Below are positions 27,901-35,500 of a DNA stretch of 64,000 nucleotides, piece after piece; within the stretch, counting starts at the first letter, position 1; each line of letters begins with the position of its first letter. The notes below the pieces were generated by a model, which had not been told where the DNA came from, ran no database searches, and saw nothing but the letters and a program-made list of their open reading frames with translations. Made by a program: the position numbers and the translations under genes. Source of the stretch: JBAXXL01 sp037127915 (lineage in GTDB: Bacteria; Bacteroidota; Ignavibacteria; Kapaibacteriales; UBA2268). The stretch spans positions 1 through 64,000 of the forward strand of contig JBAXXL010000023.1 of assembly GCA_037127915.1 (NCBI GenBank), in the 5' to 3' direction.

Positions 27901-28714
27901 TCCCGAAAATTTCACTAAAGATTTGACTATTTATCCAAAATTTGTTTGGCACAGGGTTAATTACGCAGTTAAATACAAGCTCGAGATTATGATTCCCGAT
28001 GCTTTAGTTTATCAAGCAGAAACAAGCGATACAAGTTTTCAAATGCTCGAGCCGTTGGAAAACGGTGCGGGATTATATTGGCAAGTGAGAGCTATCGGTG
28101 TTGATGAAACAGAACAATTGTCCGATACTTGGGAATTTAGTACAATCGATGCCTTAATTGCACCAACATTGGTCAGCCCAGACGAAATGGCTCAAATTGA
28201 CCCCGCAACAGCAACATTCGTTTGGAATAAAGTTCCACATTATGATGGATTATACAATATTCAGATTTACAAAAGACCCGGCTCTGTCTTGGTTATTGAC
28301 GAGATTGTAGAAGATACGGTTTATACTGTTGATGAGCCTCTGCTGTACAACCAAGGTTATTATTGGCAGGTGTCTTATTTCCGTGGTGACGAAACGAGTC
28401 CTTGGTCAATAGTCAGACGTTTCACAACTTATCCGACTTCAGTAAAAGAAAGCCCACTCTTCAGCTCAATCAAACTTTATCCTAATCCAACGGGCAGTAA
28501 AGCTGAACTAAGTATAAACTATTCTGAAACCTGCGACGCGAAAATCTTTATCAGCACAGTGGGTGGAAAAATCATTAAAACGGATGTTATCAGATTATTA
28601 ATTGGCGAAACGCGATATGAAATTGACACGGAACACTTAACTTCGGGATCATATTATATTACAATTACCACACCTGCGGGGTATATTACAAGGGAATTAG
28701 TAGTTGTTAAATAG
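24965..28714 (+). CDS. SBBP beta-propeller protein with FN3-like repeats and T9SS sorting domain
   Basis: A 1249-residue secreted protein. The N-terminal domain (residues about 20-220) begins FIENKGQWTDEVLF, the hallmark of the DUF7948 module that precedes SBBP propellers. Residues about 230-680 hold about eight SBBP repeats built on YSTFIGG...DD...D..GN.Y..G.T.S..FPVT..A.QKT. Five FN3-like units follow (each with an ILVNP/TLISP/ILVYP/ILISP/TLVSP opening and a YYW strand). The T9SS type A sorting domain is at the end (IKLYPNPTGSKAEL). It is probably a surface-exposed binding protein. The sorting domain is almost the same as that of the 32556 gene although the rest is not. Confidence 0.8.
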   Translation: MKNYIILTILALFSLTTVSAQNYFIENKGQWTDEVLFKNQSAGNTTWITKSSVVFDYAQYSEISENEFSATGQVIKMEFLNSNLNTEYSGKKKLSAYHNYFIGNNQNKWKSKVALYEDAVLTNVYEGIDLKFYWDEGTIRYDFIVGPKSNPNQIKLKFSGQDDISISKDSELCLTTRFGEIKHTKLLVYQMVNGQKTAIKSAFVSLADNTFKFEIGAYDKSRELVIDPLIYSTYIGTSDNDRAFEMTLAPDGKPIIVGLSWNSSYPTSSGAYQKTVKGNSDGILTKMNDDCTAVLFSTFYGGSQWEEPRGIDYDTEGNIYIAGETMSTDFPVSSMAYQKTAGGNNQSDAFVLKFSSDGSQLIFSTYLGTAQADQAKDLKIDPNGFVFVIGEARSSAFPITANAVQKTYSGGPVDGFLTVFSPDGKDLVYSTFIGGTGDDFPRKILLDGDFLYIVGHTRSTDFPVTANAYQKTIGGNRDAFLIKYRGQGTETLFSTFIGGSLDDSGIGMCFDANKNIIFTGNTFSTNYPVTNDAVQKTLAGDDDVMVTKFNPAGNLIYSTFIGGKASDRANDIRCDEFGNYYLTGMTKSNNYPTTLKALQKTYISKEDVLVTKLNPNNPSLLYSTYLAGNNEDWGRSIACYGNTVIVTGYTSSSDFLISDNAYKKTFSGNRDIFLTKFSPDEGTLDKPILVNPVKGAVDVIIQPTLIWEKVDYADAYTVIVAKDIDLTNKVFSQTGITTLQKKIDTELESNKKYYWAVTAKAGAVVGPQSDVYSFTTEVNLSVPTLISPPDKADDVVLTPKFTWSQEPNTDNYHLRLLNSNNPDDIIFEKLFPTETEYVSPITLEEGKEYFWTVRTIYNGEIGPWASISSFTTKSTIKAPILVYPADKDKYVQSKNTLFYWKKEKTATQYEIYIYEEADLKSPIKTALISDTFYINNSDLEYGKIYYWTVRSKSSNQTSSWTEMFSFQTEVVMEKPILISPENFTKDLTIYPKFVWHRVNYAVKYKLEIMIPDALVYQAETSDTSFQMLEPLENGAGLYWQVRAIGVDETEQLSDTWEFSTIDALIAPTLVSPDEMAQIDPATATFVWNKVPHYDGLYNIQIYKRPGSVLVIDEIVEDTVYTVDEPLLYNQGYYWQVSYFRGDETSPWSIVRRFTTYPTSVKESPLFSSIKLYPNPTGSKAELSINYSETCDAKIFISTVGGKIIKTDVIRLLIGETRYEIDTEHLTSGSYYITITTPAGYITRELVVVK

Positions 28715-28748
28715 TTTTAAATTTTGAATGTTGAGTTTTGAATGTAGG

Positions 28749-28771
28749 GGCAGAAAATTTTCTGCCCTTTC
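28749..28771 (+). terminator. Terminator of the SBBP gene
   Basis: A perfect 20-base inverted repeat, GGGCAGAAAATTTTCTGCCC, followed by TTTCTTT, 34 bases after the stop codon. It may also be of repeat origin (preceded by GTAGG). Confidence 0.7.
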
Positions 28772-28774
28772 TTT

Positions 28775-28962
28775 ATCAGAATTAGAATGAAGGGATTAGA
28801 AGATTATAGGATAGATTGTCATACCCGAGGGATCGGGAATCCATCTTCGAATAATTGAAAATAGTAAGTTGAAAATGAGGAGAAAGAGAAGATAAACCCC
28901 GTAATTCGTAATTTGAAATTCGTAATTGTTGGTCAAAAAGGCTATCCTTTTTTGGGATAGCC
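28775..28962. repeat. Segmental repeat A, copy 1
   Basis: About 185 non-coding bases similar in order and sequence to about 30552-30720. Both read through GAAT-TAG, a GATTA-GAT-ATAGGA segment, CCATCTTCGAAT-ATTGAAAAT, GAGAAGAAAGAGAAGATAAA, CCCGTAATTCGTAATT and GGTCAAAAAGGCTATCC. This shows duplication of the intergenic block on each side of the small-gene island. Confidence 0.7.
28940..28962 (-). terminator. Terminator of the DUF4160-DUF2442 pair
   Basis: An 8-bp stem GGCTATCC/GGATAGCC. On the minus strand it is followed by TTTTTGACC. It lies just past the DUF2442 stop. The same hairpin recurs at 29931-29956 and 31014-31036. Confidence 0.75.
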
Positions 28963-28969
28963 ATATAGG

Positions 28970-29212
28970 TTAACTGTTTACTATTGTGCTGTTTTCATAA
29001 ATTTCGTTTGGGCAAATATCCTCTCCGGTAATCCATTCCAAAGTAATATCTCTTACCGTGACAGTTTTAAAAATTGAGGGATTTATAAGATTTTTATATG
29101 CCGGATGTGTTAACCACTTATTCATATCATAAATGCGTTTCTCACCATTCTGAAATACTATTTCAAGAAGGAAATCATCTAATGCTTTAACAGTTTTAGG
29201 ACGCGGTACCAT
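28970..29212 (-). CDS. DUF2442 domain protein
   Basis: An 80-residue protein with the DUF2442 pattern: KALDDFLLEIVFQNGEKRIYDM, then FKTVTVRDITLEWITGEDICPNEIY near the end. DUF2442 proteins commonly pair with DUF4160 proteins, and the pair has been proposed to act like a toxin-antitoxin unit. The DUF4160 gene here lies directly upstream on the same strand, 3 bases away, so they form one transcript. The biochemical role is unproven. Confidence 0.78.
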   Translation of the reverse strand: MVPRPKTVKALDDFLLEIVFQNGEKRIYDMNKWLTHPAYKNLINPSIFKTVTVRDITLEWITGEDICPNEIYENSTIVNS

Positions 29213-29215
29213 AAT

Positions 29216-29482
29216 CTATTCCAAACCTTTAATTGTGAAATATGAGCCTTCTTCTTGAGTTAGTTTCCATAGAGCGCATAGTTCGTCATAGTGCAACACG
29301 GCCCAAGCGGCTACTAATTTATTTTGTTTATTAGGAAGCGAACCTATAATAATTTCGCCATCCAAAGTATAAGTAGCCGAAAACTCTCCATAGACTGCGT
29401 GGAAGTGAGGAATATGATGGCTTTCACTATCCTTGAAGAACATTCTTATCAATATTCCATAAAATTGTGAAATCAAAGGCAT
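29216..29482 (-). CDS. DUF4160 domain protein
   Basis: An 88-residue protein with the DUF4160 signature: a short strand (FYGILIRMFFKD), HHIPHFHAVYGEFSATY with its three histidines, then LVAAWAVLHYDELCALW. The conserved HxPHFHA motif suggests a metal- or nucleic-acid-binding site, though no activity is established. It is first in a two-gene unit with DUF2442. Confidence 0.8.
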   Translation of the reverse strand: MPLISQFYGILIRMFFKDSESHHIPHFHAVYGEFSATYTLDGEIIIGSLPNKQNKLVAAWAVLHYDELCALWKLTQEEGSYFTIKGLE

Positions 29483-29716
29483 ACTATTTTCCTATTATTA
29501 TTAACTTTGGCAATATTGCAAATAAATTACTAATTTTATATATGATTAAACGAATAATCGTAATTCATATTTTGATTATGGATATCATAGTCCAAATTGG
29601 ATAAATGTTTTTGTTTTGAAAATAAAAAAGGCTAAACTTATTGGGGATGTGCTGTAAGCTTGCTCCGAAAGAGCTAAATCTCAATAACCGCGGGCAAAAC
29701 CTGTGGGAAGTCCTAA

Positions 29717-29846
29717 AACCTTATTCCCTTAATTAACCTTAGTAGAAAAATGACCGATTTGTCCGCAAACCTTATTACCTTATTGGAAAACGAAAATAAG
29801 CGAATAAGGTTAGATGAGTATATATTTCAGCTTTCCTACTAAGGTT
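29717..29846. repeat. Nested inverted-repeat element, copy 2
   Basis: Contains AACCTTATTC (29717-29726), AACCTTAGTAG (29735-29745), AACCTTATTACCTTAT (29768-29783), AATAAGGTT (29803-29811) and CTACTAAGGTT (29836-29846). The middle and inner inverted pairs of copy 1 are kept. The outer right arm is absent. Confidence 0.75.
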
Positions 29847-29930
29847 TGAATAGAAAATAATGAACAAAATATTTTTTGTAGAGACGTTGCATGCAACGTC
29901 CCTACAAACAGTATTTTAATAAAATCAAAA

Positions 29931-29956
29931 AGGCTATCCTTTTTGGGGGATAGCCT
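29931..29956 (-). terminator. Terminator of the DUF2283 gene
   Basis: Stem AGGCTATCC/GGATAGCCT. On the minus strand it is followed by TTTTTGATTTT. It lies 25 bases past the DUF2283 stop codon and matches the hairpins at 28940 and 31014. Confidence 0.75.
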
Positions 29957-29981
29957 AAAACAATTAATAATAATTATAACG

Positions 29982-30215
29982 TTATCCAAACATCGGCTGA
30001 TTAATAAAGCTAATATCTTTAGTAGGGATATGGTTGAATATCATTTGAGTAAAATCAACTTTTCCCTTGACGTTCAACACTTCAATACCAATAACATTAC
30101 CTTGGTCATCAACATCTACTATATAATCAGGAGATATTTCGAATGAATCCACCCCCGGAATATCTACAAAATTTATATATAACGCATCTGTTTCATTATC
30201 ATAATTGAATTTCAT
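29982..30215 (-). CDS. DUF2283 domain protein
   Basis: A 77-residue protein with the DUF2283 hallmark near its start (NYDNETDALYINF), then a SFEISPDYIVDVDDQGNVIGIEVLNV segment. Such small proteins often follow a DUF4258/BECR-like gene and are suspected antitoxins. A longer frame reaches 30341, but the ATG at 30215 has AGAGGA upstream and matches the normal family start. It lies 10 bases after the partner gene. Confidence 0.82.
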   Translation of the reverse strand: MKFNYDNETDALYINFVDIPGVDSFEISPDYIVDVDDQGNVIGIEVLNVKGKVDFTQMIFNHIPTKDISFINQPMFG

Positions 30216-30225
30216 TTCAATCCTC

Positions 30226-30453
30226 TTATTTAAAATTTCTATCAAAAAATGCTGTATGAATTGTTTCTTCGTCTTCAAGTAAAATAATTCTAACAAATTT
30301 ATTATAATCTGACGAAAAACCCCAGACTTTAATTTTTCCATCTTCCTGAATTTCTTTTTTGAGCGGATGCAGGATAATCTCTGCTAGAAGTTCAGGGGTC
30401 AAATATGGACGCTTCGGAAATACATCAACAATAAAATGATTTGTGAATTTCAT
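30226..30453 (-). CDS. DUF4258-like small protein, putative toxin partner
   Basis: A 75-residue protein that runs NHFIVDVFPKRPYLTPELLAEI, then VWGFSSDYNKFVRIILLEDEETIHTAFFDRNFK. The pattern of an N-terminal helix followed by a W-G-(x)n-R-V/I-strand and a final H-AF-DR-F is like DUF4258 and related RelE/BECR-fold proteins commonly paired with DUF2283. A toxin role is inference from fold pattern and pairing. It is first in the leftward two-gene unit. Confidence 0.6.
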   Translation of the reverse strand: MKFTNHFIVDVFPKRPYLTPELLAEIILHPLKKEIQEDGKIKVWGFSSDYNKFVRIILLEDEETIHTAFFDRNFK

Positions 30454-30797
30454 AACTTTTTGTTAGATAAAACTATTTATAATATCAAAATTACTAAATT
30501 TGTTTGAATTAATACCAATATATTTTCAGCATGGTGCGGGTTGCTTCATTTTCTGAATTAGGGTTCAAAGATTAAAAGATGATAGGAGGGTTTATCATTC
30601 CCTAGGCAACGTGAAACCATCTTCGAATTATTGAAAATGGGAAATGGAAAGTTGAAAATGAGAAGAAAGAGAAGATAAATCCCGTAATTCGTAATTGATT
30701 GGTCAAAAAGGCTATCCTTTTTTTGAGGATTTGCTCTAAGTTTTTTCTGAAAGAGCTAAATCTCAATGACTGCGGGTGAAACCGAAGAAAATCCTAA

Positions 30798-30927
30798 AAC
30801 CTTATTTCCTTTATTAACCTTAGTAGAAATATGACCGCTTTATCCGCAAACCTTATTACCTTATTGGAAAACGAAAATAAGCTAATTAGGTTTAAGGCAA
30901 AAAAAAATCACCTTTCATACTAAGGTT
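30798..30927. repeat. Nested inverted-repeat element, copy 3
   Basis: Contains AACCTTATTT (30798-30807), AACCTTAGTAG (30816-30826), AACCTTATTACCTTAT (30849-30864), the decayed AATTAGGTT (30884-30892) and ATACTAAGGTT (30917-30927). It is very close to copy 2 and more decayed in its right arm. Confidence 0.75.
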
Positions 30928-31013
30928 TGAATAGAAAATAATGAGAAAAATATTTTTGTAGAGAAATAACATGCTACGTCTCTATTTGCCGAATTTACAA
31001 TAAAATCAAAAAG

Positions 31014-31036
31014 GGCTATCCTTTGTGGGGATAGCC
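31014..31036 (-). terminator. Terminator of the tandem lipoprotein pair
   Basis: Stem GGCTATCC/GGATAGCC followed on the minus strand by CTTTTTGAT, 28 bases past the stop of the downstream lipoprotein gene. Confidence 0.7.
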
Positions 31037-31063
31037 TGAGCTTTAGGTTAATAATGAGTTTTT

Positions 31064-31714
31064 TTATTTCTTCCTGTTTATATATTCTTCATAACCTTTT
31101 CGCATTTGCCATTGAAGAAATGTATCTTTCATCAATTCGTTGGTTGAGTCGGGTTTGTGTTTTAATGGACGAAAACGCCAGATGGAGTCAGTCAAATGGA
31201 TTATTCTTTTACCATTTTCAATATAAGAACCAACATGATAAAGCCCGTGATTATCTAATATTTTGAAAATGTTTTTGGTAGCTTTCCCTTTTTGTAATAA
31301 ATACTTTAGGTTATAAAGAAATAGGCTATCATTTGAAATTTGATAAGAACCATAAGTAAATTTCTCATACAATGATGCCCCATTATAACAAAAGTTATGT
31401 TCTATCTTATAATCTAATAAATTTAAGGAATCAGCTTCACATCTTGATTCTTCGTAAATACCATTAGTAAAAAATATATAAACAAAATATCGATTAGGAG
31501 AATCTTCATTATCTATCATATCCGTCGGGATGTTTTTTTTGTTTAAATAGTAATAACCATTAATAGGAAAATTTGTATGCTCTTGATACATACCCCAACC
31601 GGGCAGAGATTTCTTTGGATCGTATCTGTAATCGTGAGCCGAATGGCAACCTGAGATTACTATTAGTGGCAAAATCATAACCCAAAAAAGTCGATTTGTT
31701 TTTAGTTTTTTCAT
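31064..31714 (-). CDS. Lipoprotein, tandem paralogue 2
   Basis: A 216-residue predicted lipoprotein (lipobox VISGC, Cys23) of unknown function. It shares with its upstream neighbour the N-terminus (LPGWGMYQEH, FPINGYYYLN), a GSYQISNDSLFLY strand and a C-terminal RFRPLKHKPDSTNELM block. The repeated beta-strand pattern and the measure-like strings recall small Bacteroidota surface lipoproteins, but I recognise no family. It starts 2 bases after the paralogue's stop. It is the second gene of an operon ending in a GGCTATCC terminator. Confidence 0.6.
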   Translation of the reverse strand: MKKLKTNRLFWVMILPLIVISGCHSAHDYRYDPKKSLPGWGMYQEHTNFPINGYYYLNKKNIPTDMIDNEDSPNRYFVYIFFTNGIYEESRCEADSLNLLDYKIEHNFCYNGASLYEKFTYGSYQISNDSLFLYNLKYLLQKGKATKNIFKILDNHGLYHVGSYIENGKRIIHLTDSIWRFRPLKHKPDSTNELMKDTFLQWQMRKGYEEYINRKK

Positions 31715-31716
31715 TT

Positions 31717-32385
31717 TTATTTCTTCCTGTTTATATACTCTTCATAACCTTTACGCATTTGCCCTTGGAGAAATGTATCTTGCATCAGCTCGTTAGTTGA
31801 ATCCGGTTTGTGTTTTAATGGACGAAACCTTAAAAAAACCGAATCTGTAAAAAGCTGAATTGGTACATTGTCCATTCCAAAATAATATCCAACTGGATGA
31901 AGTTCTTTATTATTTAGTATTTGAAAAATAGATTTTGGCGGTTTGCCATTTTTCGGAATATAAACATCAATTGAATAAAGAAAAAGGCTATCGTTAGATA
32001 TTTGATAAGAGCCAAAGTCATGTGTATTATCAAAAATTTTTTCACCTATATTAATGTTGTTTTCAATATTATAATCCAATTGATTTAATGATTCAGCTTT
32101 ACATAAGAAATCTTTGTAAATTCCATTGATATAATAAATATTTATATTGTAAATCGGAATACTATCATTAGTTTCTAAATTAGATTTAAATTCATGGGGT
32201 ATATGTGTAGCATCATTATAATAATATCCATTTATAGGAAAATTTGGATGCTCTTGATAGACACCCCAGCCGGGCAGAGATCTCTTTGGATCATATCCGT
32301 TATCGTCAATCGAATGACATCCGGGGATTACTATTAATGGCAAAATCATAACCCAAAAAAGTAGATTTGTTTTTAATTTTTTCAT
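31717..32385 (-). CDS. Lipoprotein, tandem paralogue 1
   Basis: A 222-residue predicted lipoprotein (lipobox VIPGC, Cys23), paralogous to the following gene. The signal peptides are nearly the same, as are the last 35 residues (KPDSTNELMQDTFLQGQMRK), while the centre differs. This points to a tandem duplication with conserved ends. The function is unknown. It is divergent from the giant protein at 32556. Confidence 0.6.
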   Translation of the reverse strand: MKKLKTNLLFWVMILPLIVIPGCHSIDDNGYDPKRSLPGWGVYQEHPNFPINGYYYNDATHIPHEFKSNLETNDSIPIYNINIYYINGIYKDFLCKAESLNQLDYNIENNINIGEKIFDNTHDFGSYQISNDSLFLYSIDVYIPKNGKPPKSIFQILNNKELHPVGYYFGMDNVPIQLFTDSVFLRFRPLKHKPDSTNELMQDTFLQGQMRKGYEEYINRKK

Positions 32386-32555
32386 ATCCTAAGCCTCTCA
32401 AAATAAAAATCCAGATAATCAATCAATAAAATTTATCGAAATTACGATATTTTGAATAAATGACAAATTATTTATCAAAGAGAATGTAACAAAATCCCAA
32501 AATATGTGTTATTTTGTATATAGTGTGTTTATAATAATTATACTTTGGTGAATAT

Positions 32556-35500
32556 ATGAAGAATTTATCGATTATTTTATTTTTATTACTCTTATTAACC
32601 ACTCTTGCACAAGGTTCGCTTACACGTGCACCGGAAGATTTCATGGGTCGCGTTACTTTACCTACAGGTGTAGAAGTGGAAGTACTTAAGTTCAAATCAG
32701 ATCAAATTGTTTACGCAGGTACAAATGGTGCCGGCTTATATGTATCCTACGATGGTGGATCAAATTGGGGTAAACTAACCGCTTTTCCAGAGGAATTTCC
32801 CTGCATAAAAGATATTCTTATCACAAAGAACAAGGATTTATATGTTGCCACTTATGGTGGTGGTGTTTACTATTCGAATGATAATGGTGCTACTTTTATC
32901 CCTAAAAATAATGGGATCAAAAATTTATTGATTCAAGCATTGGCTGTTACACAGAGCGGCAAATTACTTTGCGGTACTTACGGCGGCGGAATTTACTATT
33001 CCGATAATGATGGAGATTATTGGACGAGAACCGATGCAGGATTGCGTTATGACAACGTAACCTGTATAACCGAAATGAATAATGGTTTTATTTTAGCCGG
33101 TACTTGGGGTGGTGGATTTTACGTATCCCGAGATACTTGTAAAACATGGCTTGTATCTAATACCCAATTAACGAACATATTTATTAATGACTTAGTCAAA
33201 GATGAATCAGGTAAAGTGTTTGCTGCTACAAACGGAACCGGAGTTATGTTTACCGGTGATGGTATTACATGGCACAACTATAGTAATAAATATCATCACT
33301 ACCAAGTAAACGACATAAGCCCGTTATTGGATACCGCTGTTGTCTCTGTTGGAGTAAATAAATATCAGTTGCTTATGGGTACCAGATCGGCAGGAATGTA
33401 TTTTTGGGATGATATATGGAATTGCTGGCAAAATACCGGAGAATTTGCTCTTGGCATAACAGCTTGCGCTGTGTCACCAAACGGGACTATTTTAGCAACT
33501 CGAACTTTAGGTGATGTTACTAGAAGTACCGATAATGGTGAACATTGGACTATTTGCGCAACAAAAATTATTGAATATGATTTAGCTGAGTTCACAGGAT
33601 TTGAAGACCAATTAAATCTTTTTACTAGTAAATTCGATAATTCATTGGTATTGTTTTCAAAGTCAAATACCATCAGGAAAGTCTATAAATCTGAAAATCA
33701 CGGTTATGATTGGAGATATTTAGGATCATTGACCGTTAGGAAAATCAATGATGTTGAAATCACCCCTGAAGGGAACATATTTGTTACCGCTGATGAAGGT
33801 GTATATGGTTCGATAGATGGAGGTAAAACTTTTAATTCGATATTAACGGTACCTGATAAAAAGGAAAAATACTGGGAATTTTACGATATCGAATATGATG
33901 CTGTTACTAAAACTATTGCAACTACATTTGTATATTTTGTTCCCGATACTATCACTCAGCCGCCAAATAAGCCTAAGCCATTTTTAGAGTGTATAAATCG
34001 GATATACAAATCAACAAATAATGGTACTTCATGGACGAATGCTGATTATGATACAACAGGTATTGATTTTTTCCATATTGATAAACAATCTAATTGGTAT
34101 ATGAGAAAAGGTATTAGTTTTGTTAAATCGGTAGACCATGGATTATCTTTTAATGCGTTATTTCCACATAAAGTCAAAAGATTAATTTATGGAAAAGATG
34201 GTAATCAATATACTTTTGACGATCAGAATCAATTGTTTTATTCTTCGAAATTCAGTTCAACTTTTAATCAAATTCCATTTAAACCGGAAATATTGGTTCC
34301 AAGTAATGATTGGAGTATTAAGAATATATCTATTGACTCAAATAGTAGAATATATGTTTCGATATGGATTAGCACTCCCTCGCAAGGAGTTATTTACGAA
34401 CTATATAAGACAGATGATTTTGGAAATAACTGGCAAACATTAAAAGGATGTTATAACATGGATAGAATCCGTGGAATATGTTCTGATTATAGCGGATATA
34501 CATATATATGGACGAATGCTTTATATAAAGTACTAAATCCTATATCGTTAGATGCGCCATTTACTATAACACCGAAAGATGGTCAAAAGGGCGAAGAAAT
34601 TAATCCTGATTTTGCTTGGGAGCGCGCAAAATTTGCTGAAGAATACGAACTTCAAATTGACCAGACCGATTTATTCTATTCACCATTTGAAACTAATGCT
34701 ACTGGTGATACAACTCTTAAGGCGGTCATAGAATTGAAATATAACCAAGAGTACTATTGGCGGATAAGGAGCAAAACGCACTCGGCGCGTAGTGCTTGGA
34801 CAATTAATTCATTTACAACGGGAATGGAACCTCCGTTTTTGATTAGCCCTGAGAAAGACGAACTTGGTGTTCCGCTGAATGCCGGTTTAAAATGGCATAA
34901 AAAAGAAGAGGCAACGCATTATTCAATTCAAGTGGCTGAAGATGAGAATTTTGATAAAATTGTTTATTCGCAAGATAATCATCCCGATACAACTATTACA
35001 ACTAATAAATTAATCGGATTAAAAACTTATTACTGGCGCGTGAAAGCATTTACTTCAAACAATGCCAGCAGTTGGTCCGAAGTTTGGAACTTCCAAACTG
35101 TTTTGGGACCGCCGAAATTAGTCTATCCTGAAAATAATTCTCTTGATAAATTGCTTTCGGAGCAGTTCAAATGGCATAAATCCGCTGAAGCTCAGACTTA
35201 TTTTATTCAAGTCGCAAAAGATTCAGCATTCACGGATTTATTTTTTGAAGGTTCATCAGGTGTGGATACATTTAAAATTATCGATAATATGCTACCCGAG
35301 ACTGATTACTTTTGGCATGTAGCATCGGTAAATACTGAAGGAATCAGTGAATATTCAGAAATATGGACGTTCAGAACATCATTTAAACCTTTAGAATTGC
35401 AGACCCCAGCTAACGAAAAGGTTAATGTCCCTCTTGATACTAAATTTACTTGGTTGGAACACAACGGCGGTAGTCAATATCAAATTCAAATATCAAAAGT

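Larger units (their letters stand above)
29483..29981. repeat. Intergenic region holding segmental repeat B, copy 1
   Basis: No gene was seen. From about 29630 to 29956 the sequence is a direct repeat of about 30707-31036: AAAAAGGCTA, GCTC-GAAAGAGCTAAATCTCAAT, the nested inverted-repeat element, TTTGAATAGAAAATAATGA, a TGTAGAGA hairpin module and the GGCTATCC terminator. The hairpin at 29877-29906 (TGTAG and GACGTTGCAT arms) belongs to a widespread intergenic repeat type. Confidence 0.7.
30454..31063. repeat. 610-bp gene-free gap made of segmental repeats A and B, copies 2
   Basis: No gene was seen. About 30552-30720 is the second copy of segmental repeat A, ending in half of the GGCTATCC hairpin (30710-30717). 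About 30707-31036 is the second copy of segmental repeat B. The join of A and B here shares the AAAAAGGCTATCC sequence, which suggests recombination or insertion at that hairpin. Confidence 0.7.

Noticed and set aside
29982..30341. Longer 119-codon version of the DUF2283 gene
   Set aside because: The extra 42 codons overlap the upstream partner gene and have no ribosome site; the ATG at 30215 has AGAGGA and the family start.
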